Assembly: GCF_029094545.1 (NCBI RefSeq)
Contig: NZ_CP117835.1
Span: forward strand, 2,646,001 to 2,710,000
DNA from: Alkalihalophilus pseudofirmus
Lineage (GTDB): Bacteria > Bacillota > Bacilli > Bacillales > Bacillaceae_D
Length of the DNA stretch: 64,000 nt
Direction: 5' to 3'
Shown: positions 22,979-32,960 of the stretch, in pieces
How the letters are laid out: every line of letters starts with the position of its first letter
Position numbering within the stretch: position 1 is the stretch's first letter
Notes under the pieces: model-generated
Database searches by the model: none
Seen by the model: only the letters and a program-made list of their open reading frames with translations
Told to the model about the DNA's origin: nothing
Program-made: the position numbers and the translations under genes

Positions 22979-23627
22979 ACAATTCATCCATATAGTGATC
23001 ATAATGCACGTTGCGCTGGAACTGAACATTCTCATCTCCAGTATACCCTTCTATTCCTGTTGAGAGAAACCCTTCTAGCTCTTCAACATACCCTATTAAT
23101 TCATCCCCATCATCCATTGAGGCATCTTCATAAATCATCGAATTCTCATTAAAGCGGGCTACTGATTGATATGCATCTTCTGCATCAAACTCTGTTTCTG
23201 TATCATCATCGTCATAGTTGTAGCGGCCAAAAGAATCCAGCACCTCTTCTTCAACAGGACGATCATCAGCAATATGCGCTCGTGCCTCTTCAACCGTTGT
23301 CGTTGCGGTTGGATTGGCCTCTAACCGCTCAATAGGAATATCTCTCCCTGTACGTGCACACACACCGTACGTCCCGTTCTCAATTTTATCAAGCGCTTGA
23401 TTGACATCCGCTAGCTCTTTTTCAAGATGCGCATATATCGCTGTATCTTTCTCACGCTCATAAAGATCCGTCGCCGTATCAGCGGGATGATTATCATATT
23501 GTGATAATTCACCAGTTGAAGCTGATAATGCATGCTTTGATTCATGATGGTCATCTGAATTAATTCGTGCTTCTAATGACTTTTTCATTTCTTCTAGCTG
23601 TCTTTTCTGTTTACTCCAATTCCGCAT
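22977..23627 (-). CDS. ylyA: YlyA, TraR/DksA-type (YteA-like) protein
   Basis: 216 aa: a coiled-coil N-terminus (KQKRQLEEMKKSLEARI), a DksA-like central part (TYGVCARTGRDIPIERLEANPTA, about residues 100-123) and a very acidic C-terminal tail. In DksA a four-cysteine zinc finger occupies this place; here only one cysteine remains, so zinc binding is unlikely. The same loss is a feature of the YteA subfamily as I recall it. Position between ileS and lspA matches B. subtilis ylyA. A role in modulating RNA polymerase is possible. Confidence 0.8.
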   Translation of the reverse strand: MRNWSKQKRQLEEMKKSLEARINSDDHHESKHALSASTGELSQYDNHPADTATDLYEREKDTAIYAHLEKELADVNQALDKIENGTYGVCARTGRDIPIERLEANPTATTTVEEARAHIADDRPVEEEVLDSFGRYNYDDDDTETEFDAEDAYQSVARFNENSMIYEDASMDDGDELIGYVEELEGFLSTGIEGYTGDENVQFQRNVHYDHYMDEL

Positions 23628-23735
23628 AAAAATTCTCCCCTTTTGAGCTTTCAGCTTCCAGATAAGCTCTGTTATAGCTTAACCAAACTTAGTGAAAACA
23701 ACGAAAAGAGAACTTAGCCAATTGATGTAAACAGA

Positions 23736-23767
23736 AGAAAATCACCACTTATTAAAAGTGGTGATTT
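23736..23767 (-). terminator. Terminator after ileS
   Basis: AAATCACCACTT and AAGTGGTGATTT form a 12-bp stem with a 5-base loop. The T run on the minus strand is imperfect (TTTTCTTCT). Confidence 0.65.
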
Positions 23768-23773
23768 GTAGTG

Positions 23774-26539
23774 TTAGTTATTGTAATGCGTCTCAACCGT
23801 CTCTGCACATGACTTACACAATCCAGGATGAGAATCATTTGTTCCAACTGTCGGTGTAACTACCCAGCAGCGCTCACATGTTTCACCTTCTGCTTTTTCA
23901 ACAACGATACGAAGAGTATCAAAGCTCATAGCATCTTCAGGTGCTGCCTCAACGCCAGCTTTTACCCGAACCGCTGAGACGATAAATAATTTCTCTAAAT
24001 TAGGTGTAGTGTTTAATAACTCTAATACATTCCCATCTGCATATAATGTAACAGCTGCTGTTAATGATTTACCAATTTTCTTATCATTTCTTGCTTGTTC
24101 TAATGCTTTAAGAACATCATCACGAACAGCCATGAAGTGCTGCCATTTGGCTTTCAATTGTTCCACATCACCAAATGATTCAGCCTCTGGCATATCTGTT
24201 AACTGAACACTTGCTTCACTTACAGCAGGGATCTCTTCCCATACTTCATCAGCAGTGTGAGATAGGATCGGTGATACTAGCTTCGTTAACGTAAGAACAC
24301 TTTCGTACATAACCGTTTGAATTTTACGACGCTCAGCGTGATCTGCATGTTCAATATAAAGAGTATCTTTAGCCAGATCCATATAGAACGAACTTAATTC
24401 AATTGTGCAGAAATTATGGATCGTGTGATAAACAGTAGAGAATTGGTATTGATCATATGCATCTTTTACCTTTTCAATCACTTCATTTAATTTAACAAGC
24501 ATAAATAAATGAACGCCATCAAGATCCTCGTTCTTTACACGATTCACAGCAGGATCAAAGTCATGTAAATTACCGAGCAAGAAACGGAAGGTGTTACGAA
24601 TTTTACGATAAGACTCAGATACTTGCTTTAAAATCTTATCAGAAACACGTACATCAGACTGATAATCTACAGAAGCTACCCAAAGCCTTAAAATGTCGGC
24701 TCCCAATTGCTTCATAACATCGTTAGGAACGACAACATTACCTACCGACTTACTCATCTTGCGCCCTTCACCATCAAGAGCAAACCCGTGGCTTAGTACG
24801 CCTTTATATGGTGCTTTTCCAGTTACGGCAACACTAGTTGATAAAGAAGAGTTAAACCAGCCGCGATATTGGTCTGAACCTTCAAGGTATAGATCTGCCG
24901 GGCGAGCTAATTCTGCTCGTTCTTCAAGTACCGCTTGATGGGATGAACCTGAGTCAAACCATACATCCATAATATCCATTTCACGAGTAAATTCACCGTT
25001 TGGACTATGTTCTGAAATAAAGCCTTCAGGCAATAACTCTTTTGTATCCCATTCAAACCAAATATTTGACCCGTGTTCACGGAAAAGTGCTGATACATGA
25101 TCGATCGTTTCATCCGTGATAATCGGTTCACCATTTTCCCCGTAAAATACCGGAATAGGCACACCCCATGCACGCTGTCTCGAAATACACCAATCCCCAC
25201 GGTCACGAACCATGTTGTAAAGTCTTGTTTCTCCCCATGAAGGGATCCATTCTACATCGTTAATCGCTTGAAGAAGCTCATCTCGGAAATCAGCAATGGA
25301 AGCAAACCATTGAGCTGTAGCACGATAAATTACCGGCTTTTTTGTTCTCCAATCATGAGCATAAGAGTGTGTAATGAATGTTAATTTCATTAATGCGCCC
25401 ACTTCATCGAGCTTTTCAGTAATCGGCTTATTCGCCTGATCATAAAACATTCCTTCAAATCCAGGAGCTTCCTCTGTCATATTCCCTTTATCATCAACCG
25501 GGCATAAAACATCCAGACCATACTTTTGTCCGACAAGATAATCTTCTTCCCCGTGTCCTGGTGCTGTATGAACACAACCTGTACCAGCATCTAGTGTTAC
25601 ATGGTCTCCACACATAACGAGTGAATCACGTCCGTAAAGCGGGTGGGTGGCCACAACATGCTCAAGCTCTTGACCTTTTACAGTTTTTTCAACTTCTACT
25701 TGCTCCCATTCAAATTCAGCTTGAAGCTTTTCAAGTAAGCCAGCTGCAACGACATATTTCTCGTCATTTACTTTGACTACGTTGTAATCAAGCTCAGGAT
25801 GTACAGAAATTCCTAAGTTTGCTGGGATCGTCCAAGGAGTTGTTGTCCAAATAATGATTTTCTCATCACCAACTAAAACATTTTTGCCATCCTTAATATT
25901 AAAAGCCACATAAATAGAAGGCGAACGTTTGTCATGATACTCAATTTCAGCTTCAGCTAAAGCTGATTCAGAAGAAGGCGACCAATAAACAGGTTTTTTC
26001 CCTTTGTAGATATAGCCTTTTTTAGCCATATCACCGAATACTTTAATTTGCTGAGCTTCATATTCTTTATCCAGGGTTACATAAGGGTTCCACCAATCTC
26101 CTCTGACACCTAACCGCATAAATTGTTCACGCTGACGGCTGACTTGCTCACGTGCATACTCTTCACAAAGCTTACGAAAAGCAGCAACGGTCATTTCCTT
26201 GCGTTTTACTTTACCGTTTTTAGTTAAGGCTGTTTCAATTGGCAGACCATGTGTGTCCCAACCAGGTACATATGGAGCATGAAATCCATTCATTGATTTA
26301 TAGCGAACAATGAAGTCTTTCAGTACTTTGTTTAAAGCATGACCCATGTGAATATCGCCATTGGCATAAGGAGGTCCATCATGCAGTACAAATAGAGGAC
26401 GACCTTCTGTTCTTTTTTGCACGGCTTGGTAAATATCTTGCTCGTTCCATTTTTCTTGACGTTTCGGTTCATTGTTCGGTAAGTTCCCGCGCATCGGGAA
26501 ATCCGTTTTTGGCATAAGTAACGTTTGTTTATAATCCAT
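23774..26539 (-). CDS. ileS: Isoleucyl-tRNA synthetase
   Basis: 921-aa class Ia synthetase charging tRNA-Ile. The HIGH-type motif is HMGH at residues 64-67, KMSKS is at 594-598, the editing (CP1) domain lies between them, and a C-terminal zinc motif CERCW with CKSC is present. The start follows AAGGAGG. Upstream is a T-box leader reading an Ile ATC codon, so expression rises when tRNA-Ile is uncharged. Confidence 0.97.
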   Translation of the reverse strand: MDYKQTLLMPKTDFPMRGNLPNNEPKRQEKWNEQDIYQAVQKRTEGRPLFVLHDGPPYANGDIHMGHALNKVLKDFIVRYKSMNGFHAPYVPGWDTHGLPIETALTKNGKVKRKEMTVAAFRKLCEEYAREQVSRQREQFMRLGVRGDWWNPYVTLDKEYEAQQIKVFGDMAKKGYIYKGKKPVYWSPSSESALAEAEIEYHDKRSPSIYVAFNIKDGKNVLVGDEKIIIWTTTPWTIPANLGISVHPELDYNVVKVNDEKYVVAAGLLEKLQAEFEWEQVEVEKTVKGQELEHVVATHPLYGRDSLVMCGDHVTLDAGTGCVHTAPGHGEEDYLVGQKYGLDVLCPVDDKGNMTEEAPGFEGMFYDQANKPITEKLDEVGALMKLTFITHSYAHDWRTKKPVIYRATAQWFASIADFRDELLQAINDVEWIPSWGETRLYNMVRDRGDWCISRQRAWGVPIPVFYGENGEPIITDETIDHVSALFREHGSNIWFEWDTKELLPEGFISEHSPNGEFTREMDIMDVWFDSGSSHQAVLEERAELARPADLYLEGSDQYRGWFNSSLSTSVAVTGKAPYKGVLSHGFALDGEGRKMSKSVGNVVVPNDVMKQLGADILRLWVASVDYQSDVRVSDKILKQVSESYRKIRNTFRFLLGNLHDFDPAVNRVKNEDLDGVHLFMLVKLNEVIEKVKDAYDQYQFSTVYHTIHNFCTIELSSFYMDLAKDTLYIEHADHAERRKIQTVMYESVLTLTKLVSPILSHTADEVWEEIPAVSEASVQLTDMPEAESFGDVEQLKAKWQHFMAVRDDVLKALEQARNDKKIGKSLTAAVTLYADGNVLELLNTTPNLEKLFIVSAVRVKAGVEAAPEDAMSFDTLRIVVEKAEGETCERCWVVTPTVGTNDSHPGLCKSCAETVETHYNN

Positions 26540-26621
26540 TCCTTATTTCCTCCTTGTTGTTTTCACCACTCGATTATTGTGAAACATTTATGTGAATCAT
26601 TCCTAACGTATAGCACGAAAA

Positions 26622-26662
26622 CAAAAAAAGTCCCCTCATCCCAAATAGGGACGAGAAGACTT
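26622..26662 (-). terminator. T-box terminator of ileS
   Basis: On the minus strand AGTCTTCTCGTCCC pairs, with a few G-U pairs, with GGGATGAGGGGACT, followed by seven T residues. It competes with the antiterminator containing the T-box sequence. Confidence 0.9.
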
Positions 26663-26909
26663 ACCCGTGGTACCACCCTAATGAAAAGAAATAGTGTAAT
26701 GCATGAATACCGTGCAATAACGATTTCTCTCCACTTAGCATTCGTAACGTGAACGTGACGTCGCAGCCTACTAGATCAACTTCGTTCGGTGCAAAACTAA
26801 AGGGTGATTTTCTGTAAAGATCTATAGTTCAGGCTCGCACCACCCCTGAATCGCTTCTCTAAGATTCCTTACATACTATCCCTTATCATTGTCGTATGCT
26901 ATATAAGTA
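26622..26909 (-). promoter_or_regulatory. T-box riboswitch, isoleucine-specific, upstream of ileS
   Basis: On the minus strand the conserved T-box sequence AGGGTGGTACCACGGG (26679-26664) includes the bases that pair with the free tRNA acceptor end. Upstream is a Stem I region with an AGAGAAG motif and, in its specifier loop, the codon ATC (26808-26806) in context AAAATCACCC. ATC is an isoleucine codon and the gene is ileS, so specificity agrees. It would be transcribed from the promoter at 26916-26945. Confidence 0.93.
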
Positions 26910-26915
26910 ATCATT

Positions 26916-26945
26916 ATTATATGCTAAATGAGATGCGCTGTGCAA
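26916..26945 (-). promoter_or_regulatory. Promoter of the ileS T-box transcript
   Basis: On the minus strand TTGCAC (26945-26940), an 18-base spacer and a perfect TATAAT (26921-26916). Confidence 0.8.
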
Positions 26946-26955
26946 GGTGCACAGC
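26936..26955 (-). repeat. Inverted repeat downstream of divIVA
   Basis: GCTGTGC and GCACAGC form a 7-bp inverted repeat around ACCTT, 14 bases after the divIVA stop and overlapping the ileS -35. No T run follows, so it is a weak terminator at best; it could also act as an operator. Confidence 0.45.
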
Positions 26956-26968
26956 GAAAATGAATGAA

Positions 26969-27463
26969 TTAGGATTGTTCTTTTTCCAATTCATGTTCTT
27001 CTGGCTCGACAAACTCGTCCCAGTCATCTGTTTTTAACATCTCTAATTGCGCTTCAATTAACATTTTGAAACGCATTTTATAAACAGATGCCTGCTTTTT
27101 TAATTCTTCCATCTCAATCATGATTTTACGTGACTTTGATAAAGAATCATTAATAATACGATCAGCATTCTTCTCAGCTTCTTTAACGATTAACTGAGCT
27201 TCTTTTTGCGCATTGCGCCTTACCTCTTCTGCTGACTCTTGAGCAACTAGAATAGACTTGTTTAATGTTTCTTCAATGTTCTTAAAGTGCTCAAGCTTCT
27301 CATCTAAATCAGTTACTCGATCAAACAATTCTTTCTTCTCACGCAGCACAGCTTCATAGTCTTTAATGACTTGATCAAGAAATTCATTGACTTCATCTTC
27401 ATCATACCCTCTGAAACCTCTGGTAAATTCCTTGTTGTGAATATCTAATGGTGTTAAAGGCAC
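26969..27463 (-). CDS. divIVA: DivIVA, curvature-sensing division and polarity protein
   Basis: 164 aa, the same length as B. subtilis DivIVA. The N-terminal membrane-binding segment PLTPLDIHNKEFTRGFRGYDEDEVNEFL is followed by long coiled coils and an acidic tail. It marks the septum and poles and positions MinJ/MinCD and sporulation chromosome anchoring. I chose a GTG start at 27463, which gives MPLTPLDIHN behind GGGGGTGG; an upstream TTG five codons earlier would lack a ribosome site. Confidence 0.93.
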   Translation of the reverse strand: MPLTPLDIHNKEFTRGFRGYDEDEVNEFLDQVIKDYEAVLREKKELFDRVTDLDEKLEHFKNIEETLNKSILVAQESAEEVRRNAQKEAQLIVKEAEKNADRIINDSLSKSRKIMIEMEELKKQASVYKMRFKMLIEAQLEMLKTDDWDEFVEPEEHELEKEQS

Positions 27464-27601
27464 CTTTGCCACCCCCAATTTTAAACTTTTCTTGGAATTT
27501 CACTTTTTCATTACTCTGTAGTTTATTTTTCTTATATTCGACAAAAAAAGAGTAAAACCTTTTATTCCCACAAAGAAATAATTGGAAACATCATTATCTG
27601 A

Positions 27602-28375
27602 CTATAATAATCTCGCGTAACGAATTCTAATTTTATCTTTTTTTGTCCGGCCTAATTGTTCTAGCACTTTACTGCGTCCGTGTCCACGAACAGATATGTA
27701 ATCTCCTTCTTTAACTAAGAAGTCCACGTGATCTGTTACCCGCCAATTCACTTTTACGAAGCCTCTTTCAATATACGGCTTCACTTTTGCACGAGAAAGA
27801 TTATAAATTTCTGAGAGGATGACATCAAGCCTCATTGAGGAAACGGTCATACCTTCCTCCGTCCATTTATCTTCAGGTGTTTTTAGTTGTTCAAGTGAAA
27901 TAGGCACTAAGTCAATACTAGCCTTACCAATCTTCTCTACATTCATTTTCACGAAGTCAGCGATTTCACTTGCTACAACTAATTGAATATCATCCTGAGT
28001 AATCATGATATCCCCAAATTTTTCTCGTTTAAGCCCAATATTCATCAAAGAACCTAATACATCAGAATGGGTGAGCGTAATGAATTTGGCAGGGTAATTT
28101 ATCGAGAAATAAGCTAAATTAAAATGAGATTGTTCAATTACTAAATAGGAAGGGCAAAGATAAGCTCTCTTTCTCTCAGAGTCATCTGCTCCTCCAAAAA
28201 ATTGATACGACAGCTCGTCATCATTTCCAATAATTAATCGAACAATATCTTGCTCTCTTGGGTCAAGGAAATCGGTTCTGCGCTCTTGATGCATCACACT
28301 GACTTCCTCTTTCCACGATAATACTTGTTCAACAAAAGGCCTTTCTTCTTCCCTAAAATGCTGAAAAATCGACAT
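27602..28375 (-). CDS. ylmH: YlmH, S4-domain RNA-binding protein of division cluster
   Basis: 257 aa with a C-terminal S4 RNA-binding domain (about residues 180-240, MRLDVILSEIYNLSRAKVKPYIERG). Recent work in related bacteria links the family to binding of obstructed 50S subunits in an alternative ribosome rescue pathway; older work to division. Either way it is cytoplasmic. The ribosome site AAGGAGTTCG is present twice because of a 14-nt duplication just upstream. Confidence 0.88.
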   Translation of the reverse strand: MSIFQHFREEERPFVEQVLSWKEEVSVMHQERRTDFLDPREQDIVRLIIGNDDELSYQFFGGADDSERKRAYLCPSYLVIEQSHFNLAYFSINYPAKFITLTHSDVLGSLMNIGLKREKFGDIMITQDDIQLVVASEIADFVKMNVEKIGKASIDLVPISLEQLKTPEDKWTEEGMTVSSMRLDVILSEIYNLSRAKVKPYIERGFVKVNWRVTDHVDFLVKEGDYISVRGHGRSKVLEQLGRTKKDKIRIRYARLL

Positions 28376-28378
28376 GAA

Positions 28379-28406
28379 CGAACTCCTTTAATCGAACTCC
28401 TTCAAT
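28379..28406 (-). repeat. Duplicated 14-nt unit containing the ylmH ribosome site
   Basis: Plus-strand units CGAACTCCTTTAAT and CGAACTCCTTCAAT are tandem and differ at one base. Read on the minus strand each carries AAGGAGTTCG; the copy nearest the gene lies 3-8 bases from the ATG. Confidence 0.85.
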
Positions 28407-28428
28407 TAAGCTGCCCGTATCCTTCACC

Positions 28429-28683
28429 TTAACTAAAAATGGCAAGAACTCCCGCGCTCGCTAAACGTAGAACAATAATCGCTACAATCGGCGATAAATC
28501 AATCATACCTAGCGGCGGAATAAAACGTCTGAATGGTTCCAAATATGGCTCGACAATGCTTCCTAAAAATTGCCCGAAAGAGGATTCACGGGCATTCGGG
28601 AACCAAGACATAAGAATATATCCAATAATTAAAAATGAGTATATATACATTGCGTTATAAAGCAATGCACCTATTGTTTGCAC
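28429..28683 (-). CDS. ylmG: YlmG, YggT-family membrane protein
   Basis: 84-aa protein with two hydrophobic segments flanking an amphipathic [19 protein letters not shown] motif characteristic of the YggT family. The family is linked to division and membrane organisation; no enzyme activity known. GTG start behind GGTGGTG. Confidence 0.88.
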   Translation of the reverse strand: MQTIGALLYNAMYIYSFLIIGYILMSWFPNARESSFGQFLGSIVEPYLEPFRRFIPPLGMIDLSPIVAIIVLRLASAGVLAIFS

Positions 28684-28709
28684 GAATACTTCACCACCTT
28701 TACCATACC

Positions 28710-29156
28710 TTAACGATCAAACTGATCTTGCATCATTTCTGTAATGGTTCCTGAAACATCTACATTATCAGGTGTACACAAGAAAATATTTTGACCTAGC
28801 TTTTGAATGTCTCCTCCAATAGCATACACTGTCCCACTCAAAAAATCGACTACCCGCTTTGCCTGGTCATGGGAGACGCGTTGTAAATTGATAATGACGG
28901 CTTTGCGGCTTTTAAGATGGTCGGCAATCTCCTGTGCCTCATCATATGTTCTAGGTTCCACTAAAATGACTTTAGCCCCTTTTTGCACGCTTTGTAGACT
29001 TACAACATTTGCTGCCTGCTGCTTATCACTGCTTTTTTTCCCTCTTTGGGGAGTGGGCTCTATTTCATCTTCTGAAGCTTCTTCGACAACCTCTTCATAT
29101 TCCCTTACGTCATCTTCTAATTCAAAAAATCGCTTAAATTTCTTTTTCATCCCCAT
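28710..29156 (-). CDS. sepF: SepF, FtsZ membrane anchor
   Basis: 148 aa. An N-terminal amphipathic helix ([13 protein letters not shown]) binds membrane, followed by an acidic linker and the SepF core (about residues 60-145, [20 protein letters not shown]) that bundles FtsZ filaments into rings. GGAGGG is well placed. It overlaps in function with FtsA, also present here. Confidence 0.95.
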   Translation of the reverse strand: MGMKKKFKRFFELEDDVREYEEVVEEASEDEIEPTPQRGKKSSDKQQAANVVSLQSVQKGAKVILVEPRTYDEAQEIADHLKSRKAVIINLQRVSHDQAKRVVDFLSGTVYAIGGDIQKLGQNIFLCTPDNVDVSGTITEMMQDQFDR

Positions 29157-29191
29157 AAACCATCCCTCCTCTTAATAGTTGTCCTCTTTTA

Positions 29192-29881
29192 TCAATTTCC
29201 TTCTTTTTTCTCATTGCCGACAAGTGATGTACCAATACGTATAAAGGTGGCTCCTTCTTCAATAGCTACTTGGTAGTCATTAGACATTCCCATTGACAGC
29301 TCTGTACACGGAGCATGAGAATAGTTTTTAGCCTGAATATCTAATTGAAGTTTCTTTAAGGCCTTAAAGATTGGTCTCGTCTCTTCGGGATCATTGACAA
29401 ATGGCGCCATTGTCATTAAACCTATAATTTTCAAGGAAGGGTACGCTGCTAACTCTTGTATAAACTCATCTACTTCCTCTATATCAAGACCTGCTTTCGA
29501 CTCTTCTTTTGAGACATTTACTTGAACAAAACATGCCAGTTCCCTATCTAAACGCTTGTCCAATTCTTTAGCAAGCGACACCCGATCAAGAGAGTGCAGA
29601 TAAGAAATATGAGGGGCTACTTTTTTTACTTTTTTTGACTGGAGGGAGCCTATAAAATGCCAAGAAACCTGTTCTTGAATGTCTTCTTGTTTCATAGCTA
29701 ATCCTTCCGCTCTATTTTCCCCTAAATGAACAACGCCTGCATCAATCGCCTCTTTTGCTCGCTCGTTGCTGACATATTTGGTCACTGCAACCACATTTAT
29801 CGAGGCAGGATCTCTACCGATCCGCTCACAAATAGACGCTATTTCACTTTGTATTTTGTCAAAATTCTCCTTGACTGACAT
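29192..29881 (-). CDS. ylmE: YggS-type pyridoxal phosphate homeostasis protein
   Basis: 229-aa TIM-barrel PLP-binding protein (PLPBP/YggS family). The PLP lysine lies in NVVAVTKYVSNE, and the family hallmark is the C-terminal TELSMGMSNDYQVAIEEGATFIRIGTSLVG region. It buffers PLP and affects amino-acid metabolism; no catalytic activity known. The start at 29881 is preferred because AAGGTG lies 8 bases upstream. Confidence 0.93.
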   Translation of the reverse strand: MSVKENFDKIQSEIASICERIGRDPASINVVAVTKYVSNERAKEAIDAGVVHLGENRAEGLAMKQEDIQEQVSWHFIGSLQSKKVKKVAPHISYLHSLDRVSLAKELDKRLDRELACFVQVNVSKEESKAGLDIEEVDEFIQELAAYPSLKIIGLMTMAPFVNDPEETRPIFKALKKLQLDIQAKNYSHAPCTELSMGMSNDYQVAIEEGATFIRIGTSLVGNEKKEGN

Positions 29882-29915
29882 ATTCACTTCACCTTACTTT
29901 CTTCTTACCAACCAT

Positions 29916-30734
29916 TTACCTAAGGCCGATATAACTCATAAATCTGCCTGTTTTACCTGATTCAGCCCGGTATGAATAGAGTCTGTCATCTTCAGCTGTA
30001 CAAATAGAAGAAACATAAATATTTCGTTCTTCGATGCCAGCTTCAATTAATAAATGCTTATTTAATAACCTTAAATCTAATTGATATTTTCCATTTGCCT
30101 TTTTTGTGTAAACTACTTTTTCTTCAGCATAGGGTAGTGCATTAATCACCTTATTAATGACAAAATCATCAACTTCGTATGCCTCTTTACTAATGCAAGG
30201 TGCAATAGCCACCTGAATATCATTAAGAGGAACTCCTTCATCATTGTTCCATTTCTCAATCATCTTAGGACCAATTAATTGGACAGTTCCCTTCCAGCCT
30301 GCATGGGCGACACCAATTATTCTGTGATTTCTTGCAAAGAAAAGCAAAGGTACACAGTCTGCATATAGGCTGGTTAATAAGATTCCTCGCTCCTTGGTAT
30401 ACAAACCATCTGCAGCAGAAATCGCATCCTGTATTGTTCTTGCTCCTAAACCCATGTCTTCTTTTGTTACTTTTTGTATTGTTGAACCATGGACCTGTTC
30501 TGAACCTACCCATTGACTCAAAGGAAAGGAAATAATTTCAGCAAATCTCTCACGATTTTTTAATACAGTATCTAATTCATCATTCACATGGAACCCCATA
30601 TTAAGGGTATTAAAAGGCGGCTCGCTTAATCCGCCCTTTCTTGTTGTAATGCCAGCAACAAGATCTGAGTTTTCGTTTTGCCATTGTTCTACTGCTAAAC
30701 ACTCTGGGTGGATTTCACTAAATACCTCTCCCAT
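29916..30734 (-). CDS. ylmD: Peptidoglycan editing factor PgeF / purine nucleoside phosphorylase (laccase domain, YlmD)
   Basis: 272-aa member of the Cu-oxidase_4 (laccase-domain) family. Conserved metal-site residues appear in ADCVPLLFF, GVAHAGWKGTV and CISKEAYEVDD. Members phosphorolyse or deaminate purine nucleosides, and one (PgeF) edits L-Ser out of MurC products. The start at 30734 follows GGAGGTG. It sits just upstream of ylmE as in Bacillus. Confidence 0.9.
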   Translation of the reverse strand: MGEVFSEIHPECLAVEQWQNENSDLVAGITTRKGGLSEPPFNTLNMGFHVNDELDTVLKNRERFAEIISFPLSQWVGSEQVHGSTIQKVTKEDMGLGARTIQDAISAADGLYTKERGILLTSLYADCVPLLFFARNHRIIGVAHAGWKGTVQLIGPKMIEKWNNDEGVPLNDIQVAIAPCISKEAYEVDDFVINKVINALPYAEEKVVYTKKANGKYQLDLRLLNKHLLIEAGIEERNIYVSSICTAEDDRLYSYRAESGKTGRFMSYIGLR

Positions 30735-30827
30735 TATGTTACACCTCCGACTTGCTGCTTCTAAAAACTTAGTTTGGTTATAGTTTACCATAATTGACCG
30801 CTTACAAGAAACGACTTTATTCCATTT

Positions 30828-31148
30828 TCAACGCCTTCTTGTTGTCGTTTGCTGGCTCATATTAGTAAATGGCCGTCTAAACCCTTCAGGTACTTCAACT
30901 AATATAACATCGGAACCAATTTTAATGATGTTCTTCCATGGAATGATCACTTCCTGTTCTTCCCTGCCAAAAAGCCCCATCATCTTACCCGACCCGTTAA
31001 TTACCATTGCTTCAATTTCACCTGTTTGTAAATTAATATCTAAATCGGTTAAGTGACCCAGCCTTTTTCCATTCTCCATGTTAACGATATCTTTTGCCTG
31101 CAGATCAGATATTTTCATCATGTGAATCATCACCTCTTTTTCAGTCAT
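30828..31148 (-). CDS. ylmC: YlmC/YmxH family sporulation protein (PRC-barrel)
   Basis: A PRC-barrel protein; the core KISDLQAKDIVNMENGKRLG matches YlmC/YmxH. 106 aa from an ATG with an excellent GGGAGGAG site at 31148; family alignment would instead favour ATG codons at 31121 or 31118, also preceded by AGAGGTGATG. The C-terminus (PFTNMSQQTTTRRR) is about 15-20 residues longer than in B. subtilis. Function unknown. It lies between sigG and ylmD in the conserved order. Confidence 0.82.
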   Translation of the reverse strand: MTEKEVMIHMMKISDLQAKDIVNMENGKRLGHLTDLDINLQTGEIEAMVINGSGKMMGLFGREEQEVIIPWKNIIKIGSDVILVEVPEGFRRPFTNMSQQTTTRRR

Positions 31149-31222
31149 ACCCTCTCCTCCCATTGTATGCGCTTAGTTCTATAAATTATGAACAAGTTAA
31201 CTGAGACTATGGGTTGAAATGA

Positions 31223-31259
31223 CAAAAAGCCCTTACGAAATCGTTCGTAAGAGCCTTTT
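31223..31259 (-). terminator. Terminator after sigG
   Basis: AAAGGCTCTTACGAA and TTCGTAAGGGCTTTTT (minus strand) form a stem of about 14 bp with one mismatch and a 4-base loop, followed by T residues. Confidence 0.85.
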
Positions 31260-31285
31260 GCTGATTGATTTGTTTACAAAACGTG

Positions 31286-32071
31286 TTAACTTTGAGCATG
31301 CTTATTCATTTGTTGGATAGCGGCCTTTTCTAGCCTTGATACTTGAGCTTGTGAAATACCAATTTCATCAGCGACTTCCATTTGAGTTTTCCCTTGGAAG
31401 AAGCGCATATTTAAAATCATTTTTTCTCGATCATTCAGGCGGATCATGGCTTCTTTTAATGCAATTTCTTCTACCCAGTTAACATCCTTATTACGCTCAT
31501 CACTTATTTGATCCATTACAAAGATTGGGTCTCCCCCATCATTGTAAATCGGTTCAAACAAAGAGACAGGGTCTTGAATTGCATCAAGGGCAAAAACCAC
31601 ATCTTCTTTTGGCACATCAAGAACTTTTGCAATCTCTTGTACTGTCGGCTCATTTTCACGCTTTTTTTCAGCCATCAGTTGATCTCTGACCTGCAGCGCT
31701 TTATAAGCGATATCACGTAAAGACCTTGAAACTCGTATTGGATTATTATCACGCAGATACCTTCTTATCTCACCAATAATCATAGGTACTGCATACGTTG
31801 AAAATTTGACATTTTGACTTAAATCAAAGTTGTCAATTGATTTCATTAACCCAATACAACCTACTTGAAATAAATCATCGACGTACTCCCCGCGATTGTT
31901 GAATCGTTGAATAACGCTTAACACTAAACGTAAATTACCATTAACTAACACTTCTCTTGCACTGTCATCACCACTTTGTAACTGAGTAAATAATTCGCGC
32001 ATTTCGGTGTTTTTTAATACTGGAAGCTTTGATGTATCTACCCCACAGATTTCAACTTTATTTCGTGTCAA
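31286..32071 (-). CDS. sigG: Sporulation sigma factor SigG (late forespore)
   Basis: 261-aa sigma-70 family factor. Region 2 contains YVDDLFQVGCIGLMKSIDNFD and STYAVPMIIGEIRRYLRD; region 4 ends with the helix-turn-helix TQMEVADEIGISQAQVSRLEK. The family N-terminus (M/T)RNKVEICGVDTSKLPVL shows that translation starts at a TTG at 32071 behind GGAGGGAAAG; an upstream in-frame ATG encodes an unrelated leader. A SigF/SigG-type promoter lies just upstream. Confidence 0.95.
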   Translation of the reverse strand: MTRNKVEICGVDTSKLPVLKNTEMRELFTQLQSGDDSAREVLVNGNLRLVLSVIQRFNNRGEYVDDLFQVGCIGLMKSIDNFDLSQNVKFSTYAVPMIIGEIRRYLRDNNPIRVSRSLRDIAYKALQVRDQLMAEKKRENEPTVQEIAKVLDVPKEDVVFALDAIQDPVSLFEPIYNDGGDPIFVMDQISDERNKDVNWVEEIALKEAMIRLNDREKMILNMRFFQGKTQMEVADEIGISQAQVSRLEKAAIQQMNKHAQS

Positions 32072-32107
32072 TTCTTTCCCTCCTAACGCGGGAGATGATG
32101 TCAAGTA

Positions 32108-32136
32108 AAGTATCTCCTGAGGTGGGAAAAATATGC
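32108..32136 (-). promoter_or_regulatory. SigF/SigG-type promoter of sigG
   Basis: On the minus strand GCATA (32136-32132), a 14-base spacer and GGAGATACTT (32117-32108). This fits forespore consensus GYATA and GGnnAnAnT. The transcript would start about 30 bases before the sigG TTG. In B. subtilis sigG is first read by SigF and then by itself. Confidence 0.65.
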
Positions 32137-32212
32137 ACAAGCTAAAATCAGTCAATTTTGACTAAAAGGGAGAGAGCTTGATACGAAACGAAAACTTCAG
32201 TAAAAAAATTTT

Positions 32213-32926
32213 TTACACCATTTTATTGAACTCTTTTTGTAGTCGTTTAATAATTCGTTTTTCTAAACGGGATATATAGGATTGAGAGATCCCAAGCATA
32301 TCTGCCACATCTTTCTGTGTTTTTTCTTCTTCCCCAGCAAGTCCAAAACGAAGCTCCATGATCTGCTTTTCACGTTCATTTAACGTATGAAGAGCTTTTA
32401 CTAATAATTTACGATCTACTTTTTCTTCAATTCCGCGCGTAATAATATCCTCTTCTGTTCCAAGTACATCTGACAACAATAACTCGTTGCCATCCCAATC
32501 GATGTTAAGAGGCTCATCAAAGGACACTTCAGACCTTGTTTTATTGTTTCTCCGTAAATACATCAGAATTTCATTTTCTATACAACGAGAAGCATAGGTT
32601 GCGAGCTTAATTTTCTTTTCAGGATTAAAGGTATTTACCGCTTTTATGAGACCGATGGTTCCTATGCTGATTAGATCCTCTATATTGATTCCTGTGTTTT
32701 CAAACTTCCTCGCTATATACACCACAAGACGCAGGTTTCTCTCGATCAGCATCGATCGAACGGCTTTGTCACCCGTTGGTAGTTTCTTCAACAATACGGC
32801 TTCTTCTTCTTTAGAAAGCGGCGGGGGCAAGGCTTCACTGCCCCCGATATAATAAATCTCATCTGGCTTCATTCCCAGCTTGTGCATAATTCGATACCAC
32901 AATAGCCTTAATTTAAGTTTTAACAA
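32213..32926 (-). CDS. sigE: Sporulation sigma factor SigE (early mother cell), as pro-protein
   Basis: 237 aa. An amphipathic pro-sequence of about 27 residues ends in YYIGG, the processing site cut by SpoIIGA. Region 2 ([20 protein letters not shown]) and region 4 ([20 protein letters not shown]) follow. Starts at TTG behind AGGAGGCG. It is co-transcribed with spoIIGA 34 bases upstream. Confidence 0.96.
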   Translation of the reverse strand: MLKLKLRLLWYRIMHKLGMKPDEIYYIGGSEALPPPLSKEEEAVLLKKLPTGDKAVRSMLIERNLRLVVYIARKFENTGINIEDLISIGTIGLIKAVNTFNPEKKIKLATYASRCIENEILMYLRRNNKTRSEVSFDEPLNIDWDGNELLLSDVLGTEEDIITRGIEEKVDRKLLVKALHTLNEREKQIMELRFGLAGEEEKTQKDVADMLGISQSYISRLEKRIIKRLQKEFNKMV

Positions 32927-32960
32927 TAAAATCGCCTCCTATGATGTAAGGTAATAATCT

